Below are positions 37,545 through 45,216 of a DNA stretch of 64,000 nt, piece by piece. A program made the position numbers and the translations under genes. The stretch is from Pseudorhodoferax sp. Leaf274 (GTDB lineage Bacteria > Pseudomonadota > Gammaproteobacteria > Burkholderiales > Burkholderiaceae_C), in assembly GCF_001422445.1 (NCBI RefSeq), contig NZ_LMNA01000028.1:114274-178273 (forward strand), written 5' to 3'. How positions within the stretch are numbered: the first letter of the stretch is position 1; the number at the start of each line of letters is the position of its first letter. The notes under the pieces were generated by a model, which did not search any database, had not been told where the DNA came from, and saw nothing but the letters and a program-made list of their open reading frames with translations.

Positions 37545-38567
37545 ATGCACCTGCATCCCGACACACGTCCGGCCCGCCGGGCCTTGCGCCGCGCCACGGC
37601 CTTCGGCGCCGCACTCCTGTGCGCCGGCGCACTGTCACTCACCGGTTGCGCCGGCACCTCCGACGGCACGCCGCGCGGCGCGGCGCGCGGCCAGCCGAAG
37701 GACCAGGCGCCGGCCTTCTACCGCATGCCCCTGGGCGACTTCCAGGTCACCGCGCTGTCCGACGGAACGGTCAAGCTGCCGCTGGACGCGATCATGTCGA
37801 ACATCCCGGCCGGCCGGGCGCGCCAACTGCTGGATGCCGCCTTCGAATCCACGCCGCCCGAAGCATCGGTCAACGCGTTCCTCGTCCACACTGGCGACCG
37901 TCTGCTGCTGGTCGACGCGGGTGCGGGCAAGCTGTTCGGTGCGGGCGCAGGGCATCTGCTGGAGAACCTGAAGGCGGCGGGCTATGCGCCCGGCGACATC
38001 GACGCCGTCCTCCTCACGCACCTGCACAAGGACCACTCCGGCGGCCTGGCCGTCGACGGGCGGCGCCTGTTCCCGCGCGCGACCGTCTACGTGCACAAGG
38101 CCGAGCGGGACTTCCGCTTCGACCTCCAGGCAGAGGCCAAGGCGCCACCGGGCGCGAGGCCCTCGTTCGCCGAAGCGCGCGAGGCGCTGTCGCCCTACGA
38201 GGCTGCGGGCAAGGTCGTGCTGTTCGAGGGCGAGGGGGAACTATTCCAGGGCGTGCGCACGCGCGCCGCACACGGCCACACGCCGGGCCACACGCTGTAC
38301 GAGGTGGAAAGCCGCGGCGCCAGGATCCTGTTCATCGGCGACATCATCCACGCGGGCGCAGTGCAGTTCCCGCATCCCGAGGCCACCATCGCGTTCGACA
38401 CCGACCCGCACGCGGCCGCGAGCGACCGCGCCGCCTTGTTGCGCGACCTGGCCGCGGGCAAGACGCTGGTGGGCGCCGCGCACATTTCGTTCCCAGGCCT
38501 GGGCTACGTCGCCGTCGGCAGCGCTGGCGAAGCCTACCGATGGATGCCCAGGCCCTACAGCCGTTGA
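37545..38567 (+). CDS. MBL-fold metallohydrolase lipoprotein
   Basis: 340 residues. A lipobox (GALSLTGC, lipidated Cys about residue 31) follows a basic N-terminus, so it is probably tethered on the periplasmic side of a membrane. The metallo-beta-lactamase motif THLHKDHSGG gives metal ligands H159, H161, D163 and H164. HGHTPGHTLYEV and FIGDIIHAG supply the remaining His and Asp. This style is shared with quorum-quenching lactonases and arylsulfatase/organophosphate hydrolase-like proteins. In this operon a lactone-opening role feeding a 4-hydroxy acid is attractive but unproven. Confidence 0.88.
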   Translation: MHLHPDTRPARRALRRATAFGAALLCAGALSLTGCAGTSDGTPRGAARGQPKDQAPAFYRMPLGDFQVTALSDGTVKLPLDAIMSNIPAGRARQLLDAAFESTPPEASVNAFLVHTGDRLLLVDAGAGKLFGAGAGHLLENLKAAGYAPGDIDAVLLTHLHKDHSGGLAVDGRRLFPRATVYVHKAERDFRFDLQAEAKAPPGARPSFAEAREALSPYEAAGKVVLFEGEGELFQGVRTRAAHGHTPGHTLYEVESRGARILFIGDIIHAGAVQFPHPEATIAFDTDPHAAASDRAALLRDLAAGKTLVGAAHISFPGLGYVAVGSAGEAYRWMPRPYSR

Positions 38568-38605
38568 CCCCGCCCCAACCGTATCGCACGAACCGAGAAC
38601 ACACG

Positions 38606-39778
38606 ATGTACCAAGGAACCTACCAACTGCCCAAGATCGAACGCGTGGTGTTCGGCCGGCCCGCCGCCGACGTGGTGCGCGAGGAAGCCGAACGCGCCGG
38701 AGCACGCCGCGTGGTCGTCTTCGCGCCCGAGATCCTGGCCCGCAACACCGAGGTGCTGTCGCGGCTGGAGCGCGCGCTGGGCGAACGCCACGCCCTCACG
38801 TGGACGCGCATGGCCGCCCACACGCCGCGCGAGGATGTCGTCGCCGCCACCGAGGCCGCGCGTGCAGCCGGTGCCGACCTGCTGGTCACGGTGGGCGGGG
38901 GCTCCATCACCGACGCGGCCAAGGTCGTCAACAGCTGCCTGGCCAATGATGTCCGCACGGTCGAGCAGATGGACCTGCTGCGCAAGCCGCCCGGCGCATC
39001 GATGGTCGGCGGCCGCGAGGGGCTGCGTGCACCGGCGCTGGCGCAGGTCGCCGTGCCGACCACGCTGGCCGCGGCCGAATTTACCGCCTACGCCGGCGTC
39101 ACGAACACGGCCACTCGGCTGAAGGAGGTCTTTACCCACCCGCTGCAGGTGCCCAAGGTGGTCGTGCTCGATCCCGAGGTGACGTTGCACACGCCGCAGG
39201 CCCTGTGGCTGTCGACCGGGATCCGTGCGCTGGACCACGCGGTCGAGGACATCTGCTCCATCGACGCACAGCCCTACTCCCAGGGCACCGCCTTGCAGGC
39301 GATCCGCTTGCTGGCGCGGGCCCTGCCGCAGACGCTGCGCGACCCGACCGACCTGCGTGCGCGGCTGGACGCGCAGGTGGCGGCGTGGCTGTCCACCGTC
39401 GGCTCGCAAGCCGGCGTGAACAAGGGCGCCAGCCACGGCATCGGCCATGCGCTCGGTGGAACGGGCGGGGTGCCGCATGGCTTCACCTCCTGCATCCTGA
39501 TGCCGCACGTCATGAAGTTCAACCAGCCCGTGGTGGGCGACCGCCACGCGCTCATCAGCGAGGCGATGGGCGAACCTGGCGTCGACGCATGGCGGCTCGT
39601 GGAACGGCTGATCGCGGAGCTCGGGCTGCCCCGCAGCTTGCGCGAAGTGGGGCTGGAGGCGCCGGAGACGCTCGACGCCATCGCAGAGGCGGCGATGCAT
39701 GACCCCTGGATCAAGACGAACCCACGACCGATCGGCAGCGCAGCGGAGGTCAGGGCCTTGCTGGACCTGGCACGTTGA
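38606..39778 (+). CDS. iron-containing alcohol dehydrogenase (copy C, paralogue of copy A)
   Basis: 390-residue group III alcohol dehydrogenase. Starts MYQGTY and shares long blocks with the gene at 18878-20053: RVVFGRPAA, AAHTPREDV, VGGGSITDAAK, WLSTGIRALDHAVEDICS and GIGHALGGTGGVPHG. The two differ mainly in residues 20-60 and the C-terminal helices. It is 38 bp after the metallohydrolase gene and ends the Liv operon. The duplication places one copy at each end of the cluster under different transcripts, suggesting different substrates or redundancy for one oxidation step. Confidence 0.9.
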   Translation: MYQGTYQLPKIERVVFGRPAADVVREEAERAGARRVVVFAPEILARNTEVLSRLERALGERHALTWTRMAAHTPREDVVAATEAARAAGADLLVTVGGGSITDAAKVVNSCLANDVRTVEQMDLLRKPPGASMVGGREGLRAPALAQVAVPTTLAAAEFTAYAGVTNTATRLKEVFTHPLQVPKVVVLDPEVTLHTPQALWLSTGIRALDHAVEDICSIDAQPYSQGTALQAIRLLARALPQTLRDPTDLRARLDAQVAAWLSTVGSQAGVNKGASHGIGHALGGTGGVPHGFTSCILMPHVMKFNQPVVGDRHALISEAMGEPGVDAWRLVERLIAELGLPRSLREVGLEAPETLDAIAEAAMHDPWIKTNPRPIGSAAEVRALLDLAR

Positions 39779-39847
39779 GGCCGGCGCACGGCAGCGGCCG
39801 GCAACCGCTGTGCCCCTGCGGCAGGGCCGTTCCCGGCCGCTGACCGC

Positions 39848-40828
39848 TTAGGGCAGGTCCACGATGACCTGCCCGATCTTTCTTCCGGACTCGACAGCGC
39901 GGTGTGCATCCACGATGCGGTCGAGCGCGAACCGCTCTGCGATGCTGAACCGCGCCTGGCCGCCCATCGCCCACGCAGAGATGTCCCGGATGGCCGCTTG
40001 CTTCTCGGGCATGGGCAGCCCGTACATGTGCACGAAGCGCAGCACGAGGTTGCGCTTGAGCAGTTCGAAGAAGGGAATCTGCGGCGTGCGCGCCAGCGCA
40101 GCGTAAACGGAGATGGAGGCCCCCATCTTCGCGACCTGCAGGTCGAGCGCCAGGTTCTGCGCGAAGTCGACCTCCACGATGCGGTCGACCCCGACGCCAT
40201 CCGTGAATGCGAGGATGCGCTCGGCGGCGTCCTGCTGGCGGTAGTCGATGGCCGCATCGGCGCCGGCGGCGCGCGCGTGTTCGGCCTTCTCCGGCGAGCT
40301 GACGGTGGTCACCACGCGTGCGCCGGCCCACTTCGCGAACTGCACGGCGTAGTGCCCCACCACGCCGGCGCCGCCGGCGACCAGCACCGTCAGGCCGGTG
40401 GGCGGACCCTCGGCAAAGACGGCGCGGTGGGCGGTGATGACGGGAATGCCCAGGCAGGCACCTGCGGCGCCATCCAGGCCTGGCGGCAGCGCGACCGCCT
40501 GGGCAGCAGGGACCACGGTCCATTGCGCAGCGGTGCCGCCGGCACGTTCGAAGGCCGCATTCCAGATCCACACGCGCTCGCCCAGACGGTTACCGGGAAC
40601 GCCCGGACCGACCTCGTCGATCACGCCCGCCCCGTCGCTGTGCGGGATCTGGCGCGGGAACTGGATCTGGCGGGAACTTCCCGCGCGCGACTTGACATCG
40701 GACGGGTTGACGGCCGACGTGACGATTCGCACCCTCACTTCGCCGGGTCCGGCATGCGGCTGCGGCAAGTCGCCGACGACCAGCACATCGGCGGCGTCCC
40801 CATTGCGTTCGTACCAAGCTGCTTTCAT
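39848..40828 (-). CDS. zinc-independent MDR oxidoreductase (NADPH:quinone reductase-like)
   Basis: 326-residue medium-chain reductase. GroES-like part: VRIVTSAVNPSDVKSRAGS; cofactor motif TVLVAGGAGVVGHYAVQFAKWAGA; C-terminus GRKIGQVIVDLP. No catalytic-zinc Cys/His set is visible, in keeping with quinone reductase or enoyl reductase relatives. ATG 40828 starts MKAAWYERNG. It converges on the Liv operon (69 bp) and closes the cluster. A weaker version of the IclR operator motif (40944-40962) lies upstream. Confidence 0.9.
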   Translation of the reverse strand: MKAAWYERNGDAADVLVVGDLPQPHAGPGEVRVRIVTSAVNPSDVKSRAGSSRQIQFPRQIPHSDGAGVIDEVGPGVPGNRLGERVWIWNAAFERAGGTAAQWTVVPAAQAVALPPGLDGAAGACLGIPVITAHRAVFAEGPPTGLTVLVAGGAGVVGHYAVQFAKWAGARVVTTVSSPEKAEHARAAGADAAIDYRQQDAAERILAFTDGVGVDRIVEVDFAQNLALDLQVAKMGASISVYAALARTPQIPFFELLKRNLVLRFVHMYGLPMPEKQAAIRDISAWAMGGQARFSIAERFALDRIVDAHRAVESGRKIGQVIVDLP

Positions 40829-41369
40829 TCTTCCATCCACCTGTGTTCGGGTTGATCCATCTTCGGCAACGCCATGTCCCGTCGCGAAGGCTGAATGGAA
40901 TCTATGCGAGGGTGGGCGAGGGCGATCTCTTGCACATCCGGAAGTTTTCGCCCCTTGGAATTGAAGACCGTTGGTGCACGCACCTTGCGGTTTCAGGCCC
41001 GGTGCGAGTGCTGCGATGGGTCGCAAGGCAACCCGTCGGGCAGGCATTTCCGATGTCCGCTGAGGAATTTGCGTCCTGAGAATGATCTCAACAGGTCGAT
41101 GGGTCCTGCAGCATCTACGACGCGCGGCCGATGGCCTGGATATTCCGGTGCCGTATGCGAACAGCGGGCAGTTCAAGACCTTGTTGGTGATGGCGCAATC
41201 CAACTCTCCCACGGGCCAGCAGTGCTCGCGAGAACCCGAGCCTGAATCCGAATCCGAATCTGAATCGCGGCGCCTGCGAAAGAGTCACCGGCTACAGTGA
41301 TGGCGCGAGCGTGAAGTCCAGTCGAAAGCCGTTGTTGTGGCTTGGGTCACATGACTGCCTGAGTTGCAG
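40829..41369. other. 541-bp intergenic region, no convincing gene
   Basis: Lower GC than the cluster to its left. Short open frames on both strands lack ribosome sites and recognisable sequence. It holds a degenerate operator-like palindrome at 40944-40962 and four successive GAATCN hexamers at 41244-41267. It marks the change from the catabolic cluster to the accessory region. Confidence 0.5.
40944..40962. promoter_or_regulatory. weak fourth copy of the IclR operator motif
   Basis: GTTTTCGCCCCTTGGAATT keeps the right half (GGAATT) and the 7-bp spacing but has mismatches in the left half. It lies 116 bp upstream of the MDR oxidoreductase start. This may be chance. Confidence 0.25.
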
Positions 41370-41810
41370 TCAGGCCTTCAGATCCTCTGGCGTCTTTCCT
41401 CCGGCCAATGCTTCTGTGAACCAGCGCGGCTTCGGTCCAAACCCAGACCACGCGTTGCCTGCATCGTCCTTGTACTTGATGACGCCTGCGCCAGAGCGAG
41501 GCTTCTTGAGTGGCTTGGCTGCTTCCGTCTCCAACGGGTTGGCACCTGTCGCGGCCTGCACCCTGCGCTTGGCCAGCTTTTCCGACTTGACGCTCGCAAC
41601 AGATTCGCGGGCACCGCGGAACCCGAGCTCGGCGGCGGTGATGCCGTAGTAGGAGATGGCTTCCTTGATGCGTGTGATGACGCCCGATTTTTCGGCGGTG
41701 ACGATTGTCGCGGCGCGTTCCTTGAGTCGCGCAATCTCCTGGTCAATCTCCTTGAGCGTCTGGGTCGGCTCACTGACCAGCGGTTGCACTTGCGTCCGGC
41801 GATGCTTCAT
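41370..41810 (-). CDS. H-NS histone-family DNA-binding protein
   Basis: 146 residues. An N-terminal helical oligomerisation segment (about 18-60: TLKEIDQEIARLKERAATI) and a variable linker precede the C-terminal H-NS DNA-binding core YKDDAGNAWSGFGPKPRWF (about 113-131), with the G-x-G-x-x-P-R-W hook that enters AT-rich minor grooves. ATG 41810 is chosen over a TTG three codons upstream. It sits at the edge of the low-GC accessory region, 0.7 kb from the tRNA-Ser island, where a xenogeneic silencer would have targets. It is a chromosomal or plasmid-derived paralogue; which cannot be told. Confidence 0.88.
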   Translation of the reverse strand: MKHRRTQVQPLVSEPTQTLKEIDQEIARLKERAATIVTAEKSGVITRIKEAISYYGITAAELGFRGARESVASVKSEKLAKRRVQAATGANPLETEAAKPLKKPRSGAGVIKYKDDAGNAWSGFGPKPRWFTEALAGGKTPEDLKA

Positions 41811-42057
41811 AGCGTTCAATCGAGTTGCGAATGGGCGATCAGTCTAGTGCCGTTGATTGGCGTGACACGTCAGGTCACCCGTCTTTTCATTCAAGGCTTG
41901 TAGGTGCGCAAGCCCACAGGCCAGTCGAGCGAAAGCAATCATGCGCATTGCGCCGGCGACACCGAAGAGCCGCTGAAAGCGGCACTTGCAAGGCAACTTC
42001 CCGATGAGATCCTGAATTGCGCGTCGGTACTGATGCCGAAGCGGCATTCACACAGGC

Positions 42058-42370
42058 GTGCGCATGAGACTTTCCCCATTGGAATGCGAGGCCGTCATCC
42101 AGGCTTCGCAACGCACCTTCATTCCCTTGCGGCAACGCGTGCCGTCGGTGGACGGCCAGGCCCGCACGCCGGGCGTCACCCTCAAGCGCAGCATCGCTGA
42201 ACTGGCCGCATCCCTCAAAGAATACGGTGGGCTGCAGAACCTGATCGTCGTGCAGGGCGCGCGCAATCTCTATGAGGTCTGCGCGGTTGGACGTCCTTTC
42301 GAAGCCCTGACCCAACGCGTGAAGACCGACGAGTGGCCCGAGAACGATCCCGTGCCTGTGCTGGTCTTCA
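42058..42370 (+). pseudogene. truncated ParB-like partition protein N-terminal fragment
   Basis: The open frame starts MRMRLSPLECEAV. It shows the N-terminal ParB/RepB domain pattern: ASQRTFIPLRQRVPS, then SIAELAASLKEYGGLQNLIVV, YEVCAVGRPFEAL and PVPVLV. This is the plasmid-type ParB catalytic/clamp region up to about residue 100. After that the frame loses similarity, runs through an intrinsic terminator (42411-42444) and into the tRNA-Ser fragment, so the DNA-binding and dimerisation domains are missing. The end coordinate marks the approximate loss of similarity. It is probably a relic of a plasmid or integrative element that used the same tRNA. Confidence 0.6.
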
Positions 42371-42410
42371 GCCCGTGGCCCGTTCCGTTGCATGGCCTTG
42401 AGAAGAAAAA

Positions 42411-42444
42411 AACCCTGCAAGAACAATGTCCTGCAGGGTTTTTT
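42411..42444. terminator. bidirectional intrinsic terminator downstream of the original tRNA-Ser
   Basis: AACCCTGCA (42411-42419) pairs with TGCAGGGTT (42432-42440) around a 12-nt loop, with T-runs on both strands (TTTTTT rightward, TTTTTTT leftward). Before the island inserted, it would have lain about 45 bp beyond the 3' end of the leftward tRNA-Ser gene. It is therefore the likely original tRNA terminator, now separated from it by 4.9 kb. Confidence 0.75.
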
Positions 42445-42486
42445 GCGGTCTTCTTGCGCCTCGATGAGACGCTCAAGAATGTGTGT

Positions 42487-42542
42487 TTGGCGGAGCAGGC
42501 GGGATTCGAACCCGCGGTGGGCTATTAACCCACACACGCTTT
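42487..42542. repeat. attachment-site copy (distal), 3' half of tRNA-Ser
   Basis: A 56-bp stretch identical to 47363-47418. It covers the CCA end, T arm, variable arm and the 3' side of the anticodon stem-loop of tRNA-Ser(GGA), read on the minus strand. It marks the distal end of the integrated island. Identity breaks exactly in the anticodon loop. After a 23-bp insertion with a GGCCCC-TGC-GGGGCC hairpin, a further 12 bp of tRNA sequence (42566-42577) resumes. Confidence 0.92.
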
Positions 42543-42672
42543 GGGTTGGCGGCCCCTGCGGGGCCTTCCAGGCGTGCTCCAAACCGTCCCTGTGTAACAG
42601 TTCAGTGTAGCAGTTTGGGCATGTCGGAGAACGCCATGTGCACTTCTACTGCTGCCGCTGGACAATCCGGCA

Positions 42673-43056
42673 ATGCAACAGCCCTTTGTCTACCTGTACG
42701 ACCGCGACCACTATTTCTATTTGGGGGTAGAGATCGCCGACCAATGCCAACTAACAGGCGTCCCAATACTTCCGGGCTTTGCAACCTTCAAGGCCCCGCC
42801 GAGTTTAGAAACACGAGACTCGCACATCTCTGTTTTCGATCCGACCGCACAAGAGTGGCGGCTGGCACCAAATGATTTTTGGCGGCCAGACGTAACGCGC
42901 AGACTTGTGAACTTGAAAAACACTCTAGGAGGTGATTTCTCAATCATGCAAGTCGAATGCCATCGATGGACATCAAAATACAACGGGATACCTCGCGTCA
43001 TTTCTCCCGGCGTCATCTCCATGAATCTAACTGGCCGACTGACCATCTATCTCTGA
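42673..43056 (+). CDS. hypothetical protein, phage tail-fibre-accessory-like N-terminus
   Basis: 127 residues, no firm family. The first 65 residues (VYLYDRDHYFYLGVEIADQ, PGFATFKAPPS, ISVFDPTAQEWRLAP) have the layout of small phage tail or tail-fibre assembly proteins, which run from a YDxxTxxYxG start through a TxxAPP stretch to a VFDxxxxxW line. The remainder (VNLKNTLGGDFSIMQ...) is not recognised and might be a different fusion or a degraded end. The gene has low GC and lies just inside the distal end of the island. A weak ribosome site and no partner genes make function uncertain; it may be a cargo relic. Confidence 0.5.
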   Translation: MQQPFVYLYDRDHYFYLGVEIADQCQLTGVPILPGFATFKAPPSLETRDSHISVFDPTAQEWRLAPNDFWRPDVTRRLVNLKNTLGGDFSIMQVECHRWTSKYNGIPRVISPGVISMNLTGRLTIYL

Positions 43057-43103
43057 GATTGACAGAGATTTTGCGCCTGGACTCCAGCTTTCGCCAAAGT
43101 CGA

Positions 43104-43565
43104 ATGACTACAGTGGTTCAAATTATTACAATGACAGCAGAGGATTTTGTCATTGGAATGAAGAGATTCATTGATGATATTTTCGTGTACGAGTGGGTGG
43201 AACAAGTCCGCTTAGCAGGACTATTGCGTTCAGTGCGGAAGCTTGAGATTCAAGGCGTCAACGAAATTGACAGGGTCAGTCTTGCTCCGGCCCGAGGTCA
43301 CCTGCAAAGCCTGTTCTCGAGGCACCAGCTGTTCCTCGAAACCCTAATTGACCTGAGAAACTCGTTCGCGCACCACACGGCGGCACCCGAGGCACGAATG
43401 CTCTTTGGCGTTGAGCGTCCCACTGTCAATACAGCGTTTTCCAAGAATGGAAATATTGCAAAAATCGAGGTGATTGAGGTAGCAATTGAAGACTTGGCAA
43501 AGTCATTCAATTCATTTGTACTTGATGTGCTGCAGGTAGATGGACCAAATGCACCGCAATTTTAA
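43104..43565 (+). CDS. HEPN-like hypothetical protein
   Basis: 153 residues, mostly alpha-helical by appearance, about 45-50% GC. It has LETLIDLRNSFAHHTAAPE at about residues 85-103, containing R-N-S-F-A-H. That is the R-x4-H motif of HEPN domains, many of which are RNases in toxin-antitoxin, abortive-infection and CRISPR accessory systems. The upstream open frame (from 42957) overlaps the previous gene and looks non-coding, so ATG 43104 is chosen; ATG 43131 is also possible. No adjacent MNT nucleotidyltransferase antitoxin is seen. Catalytic activity is not claimed from one motif. Confidence 0.55.
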   Translation: MTTVVQIITMTAEDFVIGMKRFIDDIFVYEWVEQVRLAGLLRSVRKLEIQGVNEIDRVSLAPARGHLQSLFSRHQLFLETLIDLRNSFAHHTAAPEARMLFGVERPTVNTAFSKNGNIAKIEVIEVAIEDLAKSFNSFVLDVLQVDGPNAPQF

Positions 43566-43648
43566 AGACCACAAGCGACAAGGGGCTTGAAGATGCTCCG
43601 GATGGATGCCCTCAATAATCTAGTATCCAAGAGCGAAAAGGGCTTGAA

Positions 43649-44437
43649 ATGACTAAGCACATCCAATCCACAGCTGAGCTTGAGCAGCATCTGAGCGAGC
43701 ACATCGAATTCATGAAGGCTTCCGCAGATGCGTTTGACGCGGGTTCTACCGGCGAGGCAAAGCGCATTGCGGTATCGCTGAGGGTGCTCCTGCACGACAC
43801 CACTTCTTCGGTGTCTCTTCTGGGCCAACTTGGGCGCAAGTCGGTGCAGTTTGTTGACTCCTCAACGCCGATGAATCCCCGCAACATGCTGTCGCAGAAT
43901 GTCCTGGTTGCAATGCTCATGGGGCCCTCGGGCGGAAGCTATGTTCCCTTTCTGGATCTATCCCCGGAGCCCCCGCGCATGTTGCCATTCGACGCTTGGT
44001 GGGATGCCGTAGTTGTTTCCGATGCAAAGAAGAACTCTCTGAGTCGGAAGCAACTCATACTCGCAGCCGCCAATCAAGATGGCGGAGCGCACGTGGACCC
44101 GAAGCTCAACGCGATCTATGCCGCCTTGTCTCGCCAAAATTCTTCCGGATGGACGTATTCTGAAGGCGGTAAATTGAGCATCCCGAAGGGCGAAGAACTG
44201 GCTGCGATACGGCAGATCGGTCATGAAGTGCTCAAGACTTTAGTGCCTGGGTACACGAAAGAGGTGAAGCTTCCCGACGAGTCGGCGATGTTTGGTGGCG
44301 CAGTGTTCATGGAGGCCGAGCAGGCCCCTGTGCCTGCGGGGGCCCCACTTGGCGTGCCGGTGAGAGTTGGCCGTAACGACAAGTGCCCGTGTGGTAGCGG
44401 CGCCAGATACAAGGAATGCCACGGCAAGTTGACGTAG
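43649..44437 (+). CDS. SEC-C motif protein of unknown function
   Basis: 262 residues. The N-terminal 220 residues form a conserved but unnamed domain (LGQLGRKSVQFVDSS, LPFDAWWDAVVVSD, LSRKQLILAAANQDGGAHVD, NSSGWTY). The last 25 residues are a SEC-C zinc-binding motif (GRNDKCPCGSGARYKECHG) like that at the end of SecA, used for zinc and ribosome or protein contact. I recall proteins of this layout as scattered accessory genes in islands. A purine-rich AAAGGG ribosome site precedes the ATG. It faces the convergent truncated integrase 18 bp away. A defence-type role is possible but not shown. Confidence 0.7.
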   Translation: MTKHIQSTAELEQHLSEHIEFMKASADAFDAGSTGEAKRIAVSLRVLLHDTTSSVSLLGQLGRKSVQFVDSSTPMNPRNMLSQNVLVAMLMGPSGGSYVPFLDLSPEPPRMLPFDAWWDAVVVSDAKKNSLSRKQLILAAANQDGGAHVDPKLNAIYAALSRQNSSGWTYSEGGKLSIPKGEELAAIRQIGHEVLKTLVPGYTKEVKLPDESAMFGGAVFMEAEQAPVPAGAPLGVPVRVGRNDKCPCGSGARYKECHGKLT

Positions 44438-44455
44438 CCGTCACCCGGCGCAGCG

Positions 44456-45010
44456 CTACCCCAGCTTTGCCGCCAGCTTTCTCGCGTCCAGGTGCGTGTA
44501 GCGCATCAGCATTCGCAGGTCTTTGTGGCCCGAAATGGCGGCCACCTCCACAGCATGGAGCCCGCGCTCGAAAAGCCGGCTGATGGCCTCGTGCCGCAGG
44601 TCGTGAAAGCGCAGCCCCTGGATGTCTGCGGGTTCACAAGCCCGCTGGAAGGACTGCTTTACCGCTTCGGTGGTAATGCCCGTCCAGACCTGTCCCGTCG
44701 CCCGGCCCGGCGGCCTGCGGTGCTTCAACAGCGCCACGGCAGTGGTGCTCAACGACACCGTGCGCGAGTCCCCATTCTTCGTGTCCACAAGGTGCGCTGT
44801 CTGTTTGGCCAGGTCGATCAGTTCCCAGCGCAAGGCGATGAGTTCGGATTGCCGCATTGCGGTTTCCAAGGCCATCACGACCACCTCGCGCAAGTAGTCG
44901 CGCCGGCTTTCCGCACAGGCCGACAGCAACAGGTCTTCCTCGCCCGACAGCAGCCGTCCGTTGCGGCCTTTGCTGCTCTTGGGCCGTGCAACGTCAGACA
45001 CGGGATTGAT
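44456..45010 (-). pseudogene. 5'-truncated tyrosine integrase (catalytic domain only)
   Basis: The 185 C-terminal residues of a phage-type integrase. It begins at INPVSDVARPK, and the catalytic residues are all present: Arg in AMRQSELIALRW, HDLRHEA (His-x-x-Arg), GHKDLRMLMRYTHLD (His and nucleophile Tyr). The core-binding N-terminal domain (about 130 residues) is absent. Upstream the frame stays open to 45190 but reads as low-complexity Arg/Pro/Ala sequence, unlike an integrase. It may be a leftover from an earlier insertion into the same tRNA. Confidence 0.8.
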
Positions 45011-45191
45011 GTGGCCGATGTCCTGGGGCCGCTGGCGCCGTGATGCCCTAGGACTGCGCGACACCGTGCGCGTTAACGAGCGTGTGTCGTGCGCGGGCGC
45101 ACTCGCGTGATACCGGGCGCGTTGACGGGCGCGTGGCTCAGGGTGGGGCCACGGGGGAACTCGGGGTGCGAGCCGTGGCGTGAGGCCCACG

Positions 45192-45211
45192 AAAATCTCC
45201 GGCGATTTTTT
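45192..45211 (-). terminator. weak intrinsic terminator after the DUF2971 gene
   Basis: AAAATC and GATTTT flank TCCGGC to give a short AT-rich hairpin 6 bp beyond the stop of the leftward DUF2971 gene. On that strand it is followed by TTTTCG, so termination is probably partial. Confidence 0.4.
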
Positions 45212-45216
45212 AGACG

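Noticed and set aside
41244-41267. Four successive GAATCN hexamers, considered as iterons or a regulatory repeat
   Set aside because: Only four short, imperfect units in a non-coding region with no replication gene nearby; too little to call an origin or CRISPR-like array.
42487-42542. A second functional tRNA-Ser
   Set aside because: The 5' half (acceptor, D arm and half of the anticodon arm) is missing and the anticodon loop is interrupted; it is an attachment-site fragment.
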